Shown: positions 9,264-18,246 of the stretch, in pieces
How the letters are laid out: each line of letters starts with the position of its first letter
Position numbering within the stretch: position 1 is the stretch's first letter
Made by a program: the position numbers and the translations under genes
The notes under the pieces: model-generated
Seen by the model: the letters and a program-made list of their open reading frames with translations, nothing else
Database searches by the model: none
Told to the model about the DNA's origin: nothing
From: Methylobacillus flagellatus_A
Lineage (GTDB): Bacteria; Pseudomonadota; Gammaproteobacteria; Burkholderiales; Methylophilaceae
Reading direction: 5' to 3' (one strand)
Length of the DNA stretch: 64,000 nucleotides
Assembly (NCBI RefSeq): GCF_031344055.1
Contig: NZ_JADBEN010000007.1

Positions 9264-9568
9264 GCAGCGTGCGTGGCGTCGATGTCAGCATCATGGGGCG
9301 CGAGCTGACGATCGCGTGTTCCGACGACGAGCGCGAGGCCTTGTTGCGCTCGGTCGATTATCTCGACAAGAAAATGCGCGAAATCCGCGACACCGGCAAG
9401 GTGGTGGGCGCCGAGAAGATTGCCATCATGGCGGCGCTCAATATCGCGCATGAGCTGTTGACGACGGATGCCGGCGGTTTTGACATTGGCGATTTCAAGC
9501 GTAGAATTGCTTCCATGCAGGAGCAGATTGATACTGTCGTCGGCGACGATCAAAACCAGCTGTTTTAA
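9260..9568 (+). CDS. zapA: Cell division protein ZapA
   Basis: FtsZ-binding protein that bundles Z-ring protofilaments. At 102 residues it has the ZapA layout: an N-terminal globular part (VDVSIMGRELTIACSDDEREALLRSVDYLDKKMREI) and a C-terminal coiled coil ending with a short acidic tail. The start overlaps the stop of the upstream coiled-coil gene (ATGA), so the pair is probably translationally coupled. The gene is followed by 6S RNA, as in many proteobacteria, which strengthens the call. Confidence 0.93.
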   Translation: MSSVRGVDVSIMGRELTIACSDDEREALLRSVDYLDKKMREIRDTGKVVGAEKIAIMAALNIAHELLTTDAGGFDIGDFKRRIASMQEQIDTVVGDDQNQLF

Positions 9569-9613
9569 AGTAGCTTTTTAATCCAAGACAGTTCAACTGC
9601 CACAAGCTTTCAG

Positions 9614-9640
9614 AGGCCGGATGATTCCGGCTTCTTCCCT
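9614..9640 (+). terminator. Hairpin after zapA
   Basis: GCCGGA and TCCGGC (9616-9621 and 9626-9631) form a short stem followed by a pyrimidine-rich run (CTTCTTCCCTTT). It lies between the zapA stop and the 5' end of 6S RNA, so it may end the zapA message or belong to the 6S precursor. Confidence 0.45.
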
Positions 9641-9642
9641 TT

Positions 9643-9822
9643 GTTCCCTGCGGTGCTGTTCGGGCCATAGATTCCTTGAACCATAAATTTGGCTTTGGTT
9701 TCGGTCTGTTAAGTAACAGTGTGCGCGCTCCGATGCGGGTGTACCTAACGTAGCTTTAGGTCGTTACCACTTGAACCGTACAGGTTCAGGATGCCGGTTC
9801 GGATGGCATTTGCGGGGAACTC
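9643..9822 (+). ncRNA. ssrS: 6S RNA (SsrS)
   Basis: Regulatory RNA that mimics an open promoter and sequesters sigma-70 RNA polymerase. The ends GTTCCCTGCGG (from 9643) and TTTGCGGGGAACT (to 9822) pair as the closing stem. Internal segments such as GGGCCATAGATTCCTTGAACC and CACTTGAACCG...CAGGTTCAGGATGCC are typical of betaproteobacterial 6S RNAs, and a central bubble is visible. The zapA-ssrS arrangement is conserved. Ends are accurate to a few bases. Confidence 0.88.
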
Positions 9823-9844
9823 CCATTTCTGGCTCTCAAGGCTC

Positions 9845-10204
9845 TTATCTCAAGGCGTGGTATTCCAGGTCGGCAAGGCTGACAATCTCCAATGCACGCT
9901 CGTGGGACGCTTCCAGTACCACTGGCGGGGCATAACCCGCCTCGGCAGCTTCGTGCCAGCGCGATGCGCACAGGCACCAGCGCTCGCCCGGCGCCAGCCC
10001 GGGGAAGCCGTATTCCGGCTGCGGCGTGCTGAGGTCGTTGCCCCTGGAGAGCGAGAATGCGAGGAATTCCTCGGTCATCATGGCGCACACGGTATGGCTG
10101 CCGATGTCTTCGGGCCCGGTTTCACAGCTGCCGCTGCGGGTGAAGCCCGTGATCGGGTCCATGTTGCAAGGTTGTAATGTAGTGCCAAGGACGTTGCGGG
10201 CCAT
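9845..10204 (-). CDS. DUF2237 family protein
   Basis: A 119-residue protein of the DUF2237 (COG3651) family, recognised from NVLGTTLQPCNMDPITGFTRSG, TGPEDIGSHTVCA, MTEEFLAFSLSRGNDLSTP and FPGLAPGERWCLCASRW. Biochemical function is unknown; conserved Cys residues (in QPC, HTVC, WCLC) and an Asp/His set are compatible with metal binding. I chose the internal ATG at 10204 because homology begins there; the longer frame from 10273 would overlap the divergent EVE gene's start. Confidence 0.88.
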   Translation of the reverse strand: MARNVLGTTLQPCNMDPITGFTRSGSCETGPEDIGSHTVCAMMTEEFLAFSLSRGNDLSTPQPEYGFPGLAPGERWCLCASRWHEAAEAGYAPPVVLEASHERALEIVSLADLEYHALR

Positions 10205-10271
10205 GCTGGAGATTCTGAATTTGAATGCGACTCGGGTTATGATACGGAATCTGTGTTGATTTGAGAATTTC

Positions 10272-10730
10272 ATGCGTTACTGGTTGATGAAATCCGAGCC
10301 GTCCGACGTGTCGATTGATGACCTGGCTGCCTTTCCAGGCCAAACTGTAGATTGGTACGGGGTGCGCAATTACCAGGCGCGCAATTTCATGCGCGACCAG
10401 ATGAAGGTCGGCGATGGCGTATTGTTCTATCATTCCAATTGTGCGGAGCCTGGCATCGTGGGCATTGCCGAAGTCAGCAAGCTGGCTTATCCCGACCGCC
10501 TGCAGTTTATCGAGGGCCATAAGTACTATGACCCCAAGGCGACGCCCGAGAATCCGCGCTGGTTCAATGTGGATGTGAAGCTGGTGCGCAAGACGCGCTT
10601 GTTGAGCTTGAAAGAATTGCGTGAAACGCCGGAGCTGCAGAACCTGCGCATCCTGCAACGCGGCAACCGGCTCTCGATTACGCCGGTGGACCCCAGGGAC
10701 TGGGAGTTCATCATGAAACTGCTTGCCTGA
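10272..10730 (+). CDS. EVE domain-containing protein
   Basis: A single EVE (PUA-like) domain of 152 residues, beginning MRYWLMKSEPSDVSIDDL with VDWYGVRNYQARNFMRDQMKVGDGVLFYHSNC in the middle. EVE domains recognise modified bases in DNA or RNA; the human relative is THYN1. Alone and without a restriction partner, the bacterial single-domain form is usually of unknown role. It is divergent from DUF2237 and followed four bases later by the frame that contains fur. Confidence 0.9.
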   Translation: MRYWLMKSEPSDVSIDDLAAFPGQTVDWYGVRNYQARNFMRDQMKVGDGVLFYHSNCAEPGIVGIAEVSKLAYPDRLQFIEGHKYYDPKATPENPRWFNVDVKLVRKTRLLSLKELRETPELQNLRILQRGNRLSITPVDPRDWEFIMKLLA

Positions 10731-10799
10731 TGCTTGGCATCATCGCAATGCGTGATATGCTATTGCGGCGTCAGGATTCAATTGATTAAGGAGATGATA

Positions 10800-11243
10800 G
10801 TGGGAACGAAAAAAGAAGACGGAATAGTGGATCCGCATCAGGATTTGAGAAACAGTGGCCTGAAAATCACGTTGCCACGTCTCAAGGTGCTGGATATCTT
10901 CCGTAACAGCGAGCAACGCCACCTGGCGGCTGAAGATGTATACCGGATCCTGATCACCGAGCATTCCGAGTTCGGCTTGGCTACGGTGTATCGCGTATTG
11001 GCGCAATTCGAACAGACAGGGCTCTTGAAGAAAAGCCAGTTGGGCAACAACAAGGCCGTGTATGAGCTGAACGACGGCGAAGAGCACCATGGCCACCTGG
11101 TCAGCACCAGCACCGGTGAAGTGCGCGAATTCTATGACCTCGGCATCGAAGAGCGCCTCAAGGTGATCGTGCGCGAGCTAGGCTACGAGCTCACCGATTA
11201 CGATATCACCGCATACGGCACGCCTTTGGCTGACAAAGCCTGA
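10800..11243 (+). CDS. fur: Ferric uptake regulator Fur, Cys-less variant
   Basis: Iron-responsive repressor of 147 residues. The winged helix (residues about 10-85: NSGLKITLPRLKVLDIF, then FGLATVYRVLAQFEQTGLL) and the dimerisation domain with EEHHGHLVSTSTGEV are clear. Most Fur proteins have CxxC after HHDHL; here the position reads STSTG and the protein has no cysteine at all, so the structural zinc site is absent while the His/Glu regulatory ligands remain. I chose GTG at 10800, spaced six bases from AAGGAG; the ATG three codons earlier sits directly on the ribosome site. A bidirectional terminator follows. Confidence 0.85.
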   Translation: MGTKKEDGIVDPHQDLRNSGLKITLPRLKVLDIFRNSEQRHLAAEDVYRILITEHSEFGLATVYRVLAQFEQTGLLKKSQLGNNKAVYELNDGEEHHGHLVSTSTGEVREFYDLGIEERLKVIVRELGYELTDYDITAYGTPLADKA

Positions 11244-11262
11244 TTCAAGCTTAGGATATGCA

Positions 11263-11290
11263 AAAAGCCCGCCAATCGGCGGGCTTTTCA
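11263..11290. terminator. Bidirectional intrinsic terminator
   Basis: AAAAAGCCCGCC-AATC-GGCGGGCTTTT between the convergent fur and ilvA genes. It has an A-run on the left and a T-run on the right, so it can stop transcription from both sides. Confidence 0.93.
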
Positions 11291-11305
11291 TTTGGGTGTC
11301 GGAAC

Positions 11306-12817
11306 TTAGCCGAGGAACAGTTTGTAAGCCGGGTTGTTGCTTTCCTCCCAGTACGGGTAGCCCAGGTTCTGCAGGAAATCGGTGAATGCCTGTTTCTCGC
11401 CGGGCGGCACCTGCATGCCGACCAGCACCCTGCCGAAATCCGCGCCATGGTTGCGGTAATGGAACAGGCTGATGTTCCAGTCATGACGCATGCTGTCGAG
11501 GAAATTCATCAGCGCCCCGGGTTTTTCCGGGAACTCGAAGCGGTAGACCTGCTCGTGCTCTGCCTGCGGCGCATGGCCGCCTACCAGGTGGCGCAGGTGC
11601 AGTTTTGCCACTTCATTCTCGCTCAGGTCCAATGCCGGCAGGCCATGCTCCTGCAATTGCGCGACCAGCGTGCCGGATTCGCTGGGATCCTGGATGGCGA
11701 CGCCGACATAGATATGCGCGGCCGTGGCGTCGGCATAGCGGTAGTTGAACTCGGTGATGTTGCGGTTGCCGATCAGCCGGCAGAACTTCTTGAATGAGCC
11801 TGGAGTTTCGGGAATGGTCACGGCCAGCACCGCTTCGCGCTTCTCGCCGATTTCCGCGCGCTCGGCGACGAAGCGCAGGCGGTCGAAGCTCATGTTTGCG
11901 CCTGAGGCGACCGCCACCAATGCCTTGTCCTGCAGGCCATGCTGCTGGGCGTAGGCTTTGAGGCCGGCCAGCGCCAGGGCGCCCGTCGGCTCGAGGATGG
12001 CGCGCGTATCCTCGAATACGTCCTTGATCGCCGCGCAGATGGCGTCGTTGTCGACCAGGATCATCTCGTCTACATATTGCTGGCATAGGCGGAAAGTCTC
12101 TTCGCCGACCAGCTTGACCGCCTTGCCGTCCGCAAACAGGCCGACCTGGTCCAATGTGACGCGCTCGCCCTGTTGCAGCGAAACCGTCATCGCATTGGCG
12201 TCGTTGACCTCGACGCCGATGATCCTGATCTCGGGGCGTACCGCCTTGATATAGGCGGCCACGCCCGCGATCAGGCCGCCGCCGCCGACCGGGCAGAAAA
12301 TCGCCTCGATAGGGCCGGGGTTGTCCTGCAGTATTTCGACTGCCACGGTGCCTTGCCCTGCGATCACGTCCGGGTCGTCGAAGGGGTGGACGAAGGTGAG
12401 CTGCTGCTCATCCATAAGCTTTAGCGCATGGTTGTACGAATCCGTGTAGGATTCGCCAGCCAGCACCACTTCGGCGCCGCGGTTGCGTACGGCATCGACC
12501 TTGATGCCGGGCGTGGTGACCGGCATGACGATGACGGCGCGGCAGCCCGCATTCTTGGCGGCCAGGGCCACGCCCTGCGCATGGTTGCCTGCCGAAGCGG
12601 TGATCACGCCGCGCGACAATGCCTCGGCGGAGAGCTGCGCCATCTTGTTGTAGGCGCCGCGCAGCTTGAATGAAAATACGGGCTGCATATCCTCGCGTTT
12701 TAGCAGTACCTGGTTGTGGATGCGTCGGGAAATGTTGGGAAGCAGGTCCAACGGGGTTTTGCTCGCGACGTCGTAAACGCGGGCGGATTTGATTTTCTGC
12801 AGGTAATCGATTTTCAT
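11306..12817 (-). CDS. ilvA: Threonine ammonia-lyase, biosynthetic
   Basis: PLP enzyme converting threonine to 2-oxobutanoate, the first step of isoleucine synthesis. The 503-residue protein has the catalytic fold type II domain (residues about 15-325, PLP lysine in FSFKLRGAYNK, glycine loop PVGGGGLIAG, SGANMSFDRL) and a C-terminal half with two ACT-like repeats (PETPGSFKKF and FPEKPGALMNF) for isoleucine/valine feedback. This is the long regulated form like E. coli IlvA. The ATG at 12817 gives the conserved MKIDYLQKI start; no clear ribosome site precedes it. Divergent from rpiA. Confidence 0.95.
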   Translation of the reverse strand: MKIDYLQKIKSARVYDVASKTPLDLLPNISRRIHNQVLLKREDMQPVFSFKLRGAYNKMAQLSAEALSRGVITASAGNHAQGVALAAKNAGCRAVIVMPVTTPGIKVDAVRNRGAEVVLAGESYTDSYNHALKLMDEQQLTFVHPFDDPDVIAGQGTVAVEILQDNPGPIEAIFCPVGGGGLIAGVAAYIKAVRPEIRIIGVEVNDANAMTVSLQQGERVTLDQVGLFADGKAVKLVGEETFRLCQQYVDEMILVDNDAICAAIKDVFEDTRAILEPTGALALAGLKAYAQQHGLQDKALVAVASGANMSFDRLRFVAERAEIGEKREAVLAVTIPETPGSFKKFCRLIGNRNITEFNYRYADATAAHIYVGVAIQDPSESGTLVAQLQEHGLPALDLSENEVAKLHLRHLVGGHAPQAEHEQVYRFEFPEKPGALMNFLDSMRHDWNISLFHYRNHGADFGRVLVGMQVPPGEKQAFTDFLQNLGYPYWEESNNPAYKLFLG

Positions 12818-12989
12818 TGGGGACGCTGTCCAGGGCTGCACTGTATAGTGCGGCAGTGTATGATTGAGGGGTTTGGTTCACAAAGAACCTGAATTATAAA
12901 GAAAACACGGGGCCTGCAAAATGTTGCGCTGGCTCATACAGCGTTTGAAAGCCCCGATTTGGTCACAAATAAGCAAAAGGTTTAAATAA

Positions 12990-13649
12990 ATGGCTACACA
13001 AGACGAATTGAAGCAACAGGTTGCCAAGGCGGCTGTCGAGTATGTGAAGAGCGGCATTATCGGCGTGGGCACGGGTTCCACGGCCAATTTCTTTATCGAT
13101 GAGCTGGCCAAGGTCAAGGACCGCATCGACGGCGCCGTCGCCAGCTCCGAAGCGACTGCCCAGCGCCTGCGCGGCCATGGCATCGAAGTGTTCGACCTCA
13201 ACGACGTGGACGGCATGGAAATCTACGTCGACGGCGCGGACGAAATCACCGAGCAGATGCACATGCTCAAGGGTGGCGGCGGCGCGCTGACACGCGAGAA
13301 GATCGTGGCGGCCTGTGCCAAGGACTTCATCTGTATCTGCGACCAGAGCAAGCTGGTGCCTGTGCTGGGCAAGTTCCCGCTGCCCGTCGAGGTGGTCCCG
13401 ATGGCGCGAGAGCACGTGGCGCGCGAGCTGGTGAAGCTGGGCGGCCAGCCCAAGCTGCGCGACTTCACTACCGACAACGGCAACGTAATCCTGGACGTGC
13501 ATGGCCTGACCATCGCCGACCCGGTGGAACTGGAAATCAAGATCAACGCCATCGTCGGCGTCGTGACCAACGGCCTGTTCGCTTCCCGTCCAGCCAATGT
13601 GCTGCTGCTGGCGACAGCGGACGGCGTCAAGACATTGACCGCCAAGTAA
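12990..13649 (+). CDS. rpiA: Ribose-5-phosphate isomerase A
   Basis: Interconverts ribose 5-phosphate and ribulose 5-phosphate. It is 219 residues, the standard RpiA length, with the active-site motifs GVGTGSTANFFIDEL, YVDGADEI, GGGGALTREKI and the C-terminal DPVELEIKINAIVGVVTNGLF. In a ribulose-monophosphate methylotroph this enzyme would help regenerate the formaldehyde acceptor, but that link is inferred. Divergent from ilvA. Confidence 0.96.
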   Translation: MATQDELKQQVAKAAVEYVKSGIIGVGTGSTANFFIDELAKVKDRIDGAVASSEATAQRLRGHGIEVFDLNDVDGMEIYVDGADEITEQMHMLKGGGGALTREKIVAACAKDFICICDQSKLVPVLGKFPLPVEVVPMAREHVARELVKLGGQPKLRDFTTDNGNVILDVHGLTIADPVELEIKINAIVGVVTNGLFASRPANVLLLATADGVKTLTAK

Positions 13650-13717
13650 CCAACGCGCACCAGTTCAACATGAAATTGTCATAATCGGCAATTACACTAC
13701 AACGTTGACTCAAAACA

Positions 13718-13745
13718 CTGGCCGGAACTAGCGCAGTCCGGCCAG
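13718..13745. terminator. Hairpin between rpiA and phoU
   Basis: CTGGCCGGA and TCCGGCCAG form a perfect nine-base stem with a ten-base loop, followed by TTTC. It may end the rpiA transcript or lie in the phoU leader. Confidence 0.55.
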
Positions 13746-13770
13746 TTTCAATCACGGAAGGGATCGCGTT

Positions 13771-14478
13771 ATGCAATTTGAACATACATACAAGCAATAC
13801 GATGCCGAGCTGGAATCAGTCCGTGCAAAAGTGCTCGAAATGGGCGGTTTGGTCGAGCAGCAAATCGTCAATGCGCTGGAAGCCCTGGTGACTGTCAACC
13901 TCACCTTGGCAGACAAGGTGATTGCCAATGACCACAAGGTGAATGCGCTTGAAGTCCAGGTGGACGAGGACTGCAGCCACATCATCGCGCGCCGCCAGCC
14001 TGCCGCGGGCGACCTGCGCATGATCATGATGGTGGTCAAGACCATTACCGACCTGGAGCGGATCGGCGACGAGGCGACCAAGATCGCCCGCGTAGCGCAA
14101 AAGGTTTCCGAGTCCGGCCGCCTCTATACGCCGCGCTTCAACGAGATCAAGACCATGGTCGGCCATGTGCGCGAAATGCTGCGCACCGCGCTGGACGCCT
14201 TTGCGCGCCTGGATGTGACCAAGACCGTGGATGTGGCGCGCCAGGACGAGCAGGTGGACGAACAGTTCCGTGCCGCGATGCGCCAGCTGATCACTTTCAT
14301 GTTGGAAGACCCGCGCACCATTTCCATGTCGCTGGAAGTCCTGTTCGTCGCCAAGGCCATCGAACGCATCGGCGACCATGCCAAGAATATTGCCGAATAC
14401 GTGATCTACATGGTAAAAGGTAAGGACGTACGCCATACCACGGTGCAGGAGATGGAGCGCGAAGCTCAGGAACCCTGA
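13771..14478 (+). CDS. phoU: Phosphate signalling protein PhoU
   Basis: Adaptor linking the Pst transporter to the PhoR/PhoB two-component system. It is 235 residues with two three-helix PhoU repeats, each carrying the metal-binding E/D pattern (ITDLERIGDEATKIARVA, and AIERIGDHAKNIAEYVIYMVKG). No pst genes are adjacent; it is coupled to ppx 54 bases downstream, linking phosphate signalling to polyphosphate turnover. A weak PhoB-box-like TTGTCATAATC lies at about 13676, upstream. Confidence 0.95.
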   Translation: MQFEHTYKQYDAELESVRAKVLEMGGLVEQQIVNALEALVTVNLTLADKVIANDHKVNALEVQVDEDCSHIIARRQPAAGDLRMIMMVVKTITDLERIGDEATKIARVAQKVSESGRLYTPRFNEIKTMVGHVREMLRTALDAFARLDVTKTVDVARQDEQVDEQFRAAMRQLITFMLEDPRTISMSLEVLFVAKAIERIGDHAKNIAEYVIYMVKGKDVRHTTVQEMEREAQEP

Positions 14479-14532
14479 TGTCAGCCGCCGCGATGGCGGC
14501 AAACGGTTTAGCGTTTTACAAGAAGGTCGAAC

Positions 14533-16032
14533 TTGCCTACCAAAAAATCGGATTTTCCTGAGATCGCGGCAGTCGATCTGGGTTCCAACAGTTTCCGTCT
14601 GCAGCTCGCACGGGTTGCAGACGGCCACCTCATTTTCCATGACTCCTTGCGTGAAGCCGTCCGCCTAGGCGCGGGGCTGGATGCGAAGAACAACCTGAGT
14701 GCCGATGCCCAGCAACGGGCGATCGACTGTCTCAAGCGTTTTGGCGAACGCTTGCGTGGATTGCCTGTGCAGGCGGTGCGTGCGGTTGCCACCAATACCT
14801 TCCGCGTTGCGCGCAATGCACCCAACCTGATGGAAGAAGCGCAGGCCGCGCTCGGATTCCCCATCGAAATCATCGCAGGCCGTGAAGAAGCGCGCATGAT
14901 TTTCGTCGGCGTCAGCCACAGCCTGCCCCCCGCCACGCACAAGCGCCTGGTGATCGACATCGGTGGCGGCTCTACCGAGTTCATCATCGGGCAGGGTATC
15001 GAACCCATCGAAATGGAAAGCCTGTATATGGGCTGCGTCAGCTACAGCCTGCGCTATTTCCCCGACGGCAAGCTCACGGAAAGCGCGTTCGAACGCGCGC
15101 GGATTGCCGCTGCCGCGGAAATCCAGAGCATACGCAAGCATTTCATTGCGGAAGGCTGGGACGAAGCGGTCGGCTCGTCCGGGACGGCCAAGGCCTTGGG
15201 CGAGATTATCCGCCTGAGCGGCTTGAGCGAAGGCGAAATTACCAGGGAGGGCCTGGAGTTTCTGCGCGAGCAATTGATCAAGGTCAAGGACATCAAGAAG
15301 ATCGACTTGCCTGGCTTGAGTGCCGACCGCGCGGCGGTGCTGCCAGGTGGGCTGGCCATCATGACGGCGGCATTCGACGCCCTCAAGATCGAGCGCATGA
15401 CGACGGCGAACAGCGCCCTGCGCGAAGGCGTGCTTTATGAACTGCTAGGCCGCCTGCATGACCAGGATGTCCGCGAGATCACGGTTTCAAGCTTCATGCG
15501 GCGCTACCATGTGGAACCCGACCAGGCCGAACGCGTGCGCGAGATGGCATTGCGCCTGCTGGCGCAATGCGCCGGCCAATTGCAGCAGTGGGATGAGGAA
15601 ACGGCGGCACAATACCTGACCTGGGCCGCATACCTGCACGAGACCGGGGTCTCCATTGCCCATGCGGGTTATCACAAGCATTCCGCCTATATTGTCGAGA
15701 ACGCCGACATGCCGGGCTTCTCCAATATGGAGCAGGAGACGCTGGGCCTATTGGTCAAGGCGCACCGGCGCTCCCTTGCCAAGCTGGAGGCCGACCTGAT
15801 CGGGCACCACGACCGCTTGCTGTTGATCCTGATTTTGCGGCTGGCCGTACTGTTCCACCGTAATCGCCAGCCCGACCATTACCCGGAGCCGGCGTTGTCG
15901 ATCCTGAAGTCCGGCTACCAGGTCGAGGTTGCTTCTGCATGGCTCAAGGAAAACCCGCTGACGGAAGCGGAGCTATTGAATGAAGTGGCCTACTGGAAAG
16001 AGATCGGCCTGAGCCTGGATCTGGTTTCCTGA
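14533..16032 (+). CDS. ppx: Exopolyphosphatase (Ppx/GppA)
   Basis: Releases phosphate from polyphosphate chain ends, and related enzymes hydrolyse pppGpp. The 499-residue protein has the actin-like ASKHA N-terminal domain (AAVDLGSNSFRLQLARV, then AGREEARMIFVGV and VIDIGGGSTEFIIG) and an HD-type C-terminal region (LHETGVSIAHAGYHKHSAYIVENADMPGF). Translation appears to begin at TTG (14533) after AGAAGG. It lies between phoU and the convergent ppk. Confidence 0.93.
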   Translation: MPTKKSDFPEIAAVDLGSNSFRLQLARVADGHLIFHDSLREAVRLGAGLDAKNNLSADAQQRAIDCLKRFGERLRGLPVQAVRAVATNTFRVARNAPNLMEEAQAALGFPIEIIAGREEARMIFVGVSHSLPPATHKRLVIDIGGGSTEFIIGQGIEPIEMESLYMGCVSYSLRYFPDGKLTESAFERARIAAAAEIQSIRKHFIAEGWDEAVGSSGTAKALGEIIRLSGLSEGEITREGLEFLREQLIKVKDIKKIDLPGLSADRAAVLPGGLAIMTAAFDALKIERMTTANSALREGVLYELLGRLHDQDVREITVSSFMRRYHVEPDQAERVREMALRLLAQCAGQLQQWDEETAAQYLTWAAYLHETGVSIAHAGYHKHSAYIVENADMPGFSNMEQETLGLLVKAHRRSLAKLEADLIGHHDRLLLILILRLAVLFHRNRQPDHYPEPALSILKSGYQVEVASAWLKENPLTEAELLNEVAYWKEIGLSLDLVS

Positions 16033-16064
16033 GCCAGTAATTTCCCATGCTCGCGTCATGCAAA

Positions 16065-16092
16065 GAAAAAGGCCGATGTTCCGGCCTTTTCT
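16065..16092. terminator. Bidirectional intrinsic terminator
   Basis: AAAAAGGCCG-ATGTT-CCGGCCTTTT between the convergent ppx and ppk genes. Confidence 0.92.
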
Positions 16093-16113
16093 GTTACTGG
16101 AGTGTGCACTCGC

Positions 16114-18195
16114 TCAGGCGTCGGGCAATACTTCCTGTCCATACTCCGCCATAAGGAACTGCTGTGCTGAGAAGCTGGCGCGGCGGCCTGGCTTGAGCTC
16201 GTAATTACCGTCCGGCTGCATTTCCCAGGCGTTGGAATTATCCTTGAGGTAGGGCTCCAGGCCTTCCTTGAAAACGCGCTTCTTCACCTTGGCATCCAGC
16301 AACGGGAAGCATACTTCGATGCGGCGGAAGAAGTTGCGGTACATCCAGTCTGCGCTCGACAGGTAGATGTGCTCGGCGCCGTTGTCGTAGAAATAGAAGA
16401 TGCGGGTATGCTCGAGGAAGCGGCCGACGATGGAGCGCACCTTGATGTTTTCCGATACGCCGGGGATGCCGGGACGCAAGGCGCAAACCCCGCGCACGAT
16501 GAGCTCGATCTGCACGCCGGCGCTGGAGGCATCGTACAGGGCGCGGATCACGTCGGGATCGAGCAGGGCGTTCATCTTGGCAATGATGCGCGCTTTCTTG
16601 CCGGATTTGGCAATCTCGGCTTCATTCTGGATCGCCTTGATCGTGCGCTGGTGCAGGGTGAACGGCGACTGCCAGAGATGGCGTAGCTTGCTGGCCCGTC
16701 CCAGGCCGGTCAACTGGGCGAATACGTCGTTCACGTCCTCGCTGATTTCTTCCTGGCAGGTGAGCAGGCCGAAGTCGGTATATAGGCGCGCGGTGCGCTG
16801 GTGATAATTGCCGGTGGCAATATGCACATAGCGCCGCAGTTTGTCTTCGTCGCGCCGCACGACCATGGCCATCTTGGCGTGGGTCTTGTGCCCGACCACG
16901 CCATAGACGACGTGGGCGCCGGCATTTTCCAGCTTGGCCGCCCAGTTGATGTTGGCTTCTTCATCAAAGCGCGCCAGCAACTCCACGACCACGGTGACTT
17001 CCTTGCCGCGCTGCGCCGCGTCGATCAGGGACTGCATCAGCGTCGAGTCGGCGCTGGTACGGTAGAACGTCTGCTTGATCGCCAGCACTTGCGGGTCCTC
17101 AGCGGCCTGCGTGATGAACTCCACGACCGGGTTGAACGACTGGAACGGATGGTGCAGCAGGATATCCTGCTTGCGGATGGCCTTGAAGATGTCCGGGTCC
17201 TTGGCCATTTCCTTCGGTAGGCTGGGCGTATAGAGCGGGTATTTCAGGTCCGGGCGGTCCACGCTGTCCGGGATCTGCATCAGCCGGACGAGGTTGACGA
17301 GGCCGTTGACCTGGTAGAGGTCATCCTGGCTCAGGCCGAATTGCCCCAGCAGGAAGGCGGACATTTCCGTCGGGCAGCTATCGGCCACTTCCAGCCGCAC
17401 CGCATCGCCATACTGGCGGTGGGTCAATTCGCCCTGGAGGGCGAGGCGTAAATCCTTGGTTTCCTCATCGTCCAGGATCAGGTCGCTGTCGCGCGTGACG
17501 CGGAACTGGTAGCAGCCTTTCACAATCATGCCCGAGAACAGTTCGTTGACGTGGGCATGCAGGATGGAGGACAGGAACACGAATCCGTGGTCGCAACCCG
17601 CGATGTCGCGCGGCAGGCGGATGACGCGCGGCAGCGCGCGTGGCGCCTGCACGATGGCGACGCCGGAATTGCGGCCGAACGCGTCCTTGCCTTCCAGTTC
17701 CACGGCAAAGTTCAGGCTCTTGTTGAGCACGCGCGGGAAAGGGTGCGCCGGATCCAGCCCGATGGGCGTGAGGATGGGCATCAGCTCACGGAAGAAGTAA
17801 GCCGCGATCCACTCGCGCTGCACATCGCTCCAGTCCCCGCGGCGGATAAAGCGGATTTCCTGCGCGGCAAGCTGGGGCAGCACCACCTCGTTGAGAATCT
17901 TGTATTGGTGATCCACCATTTCGTGGGCCAGGTTGCTGACCTTGGCGAGCGCCTGCTTGGGCAGCATGCCGTCGGCGCCTACGTGCGGGGAGTTGTACTT
18001 GATCTGGTTCTTGAGGCCCGCCACGCGCACCTCGAAGAACTCGTCCATATTGCTGCTGAAAATGCAGAGGAATTTGAGGCGCTCAAGCAGGGGAACGTTT
18101 TCGTCTTCAGCCTGGGCCAATACGCGACGGTTGAAGGCCAGGATGCCTAGTTCGCGATTGATGAAATATTCGGGACTCAATTTGACGGGCAACAT
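16114..18195 (-). CDS. ppk: Polyphosphate kinase 1
   Basis: Synthesises polyphosphate from ATP through a phosphohistidine intermediate. It is 693 residues, standard for PPK1. The N-terminal domain begins PEYFINRELGILAFNRRVL; the catalytic phospholipase-D-like domains include VVGHKTHAKMAMVVRR (phosphohistidine candidate in HKTHAK), HIATGNYHQRTARLYTD and later EHTRIFYF. The ATG at 18195 follows GAGG with good spacing; a longer frame begins at 18222. It converges with ppx across a shared terminator, so synthesis and breakdown genes are neighbours but separately transcribed. Confidence 0.96.
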   Translation of the reverse strand: MLPVKLSPEYFINRELGILAFNRRVLAQAEDENVPLLERLKFLCIFSSNMDEFFEVRVAGLKNQIKYNSPHVGADGMLPKQALAKVSNLAHEMVDHQYKILNEVVLPQLAAQEIRFIRRGDWSDVQREWIAAYFFRELMPILTPIGLDPAHPFPRVLNKSLNFAVELEGKDAFGRNSGVAIVQAPRALPRVIRLPRDIAGCDHGFVFLSSILHAHVNELFSGMIVKGCYQFRVTRDSDLILDDEETKDLRLALQGELTHRQYGDAVRLEVADSCPTEMSAFLLGQFGLSQDDLYQVNGLVNLVRLMQIPDSVDRPDLKYPLYTPSLPKEMAKDPDIFKAIRKQDILLHHPFQSFNPVVEFITQAAEDPQVLAIKQTFYRTSADSTLMQSLIDAAQRGKEVTVVVELLARFDEEANINWAAKLENAGAHVVYGVVGHKTHAKMAMVVRRDEDKLRRYVHIATGNYHQRTARLYTDFGLLTCQEEISEDVNDVFAQLTGLGRASKLRHLWQSPFTLHQRTIKAIQNEAEIAKSGKKARIIAKMNALLDPDVIRALYDASSAGVQIELIVRGVCALRPGIPGVSENIKVRSIVGRFLEHTRIFYFYDNGAEHIYLSSADWMYRNFFRRIEVCFPLLDAKVKKRVFKEGLEPYLKDNSNAWEMQPDGNYELKPGRRASFSAQQFLMAEYGQEVLPDA

Positions 18196-18246
18196 GATGA
18201 AAACCTCACTGTATGCCCGCAATATGACATTTTAATGAAAAATGGT

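Noticed and set aside
13650..13770. A PhoB box before phoU
   Set aside because: Only the first half (TTGTCATAATC) fits; the second repeat is poor, so it was mentioned in the phoU entry but not listed as a site.
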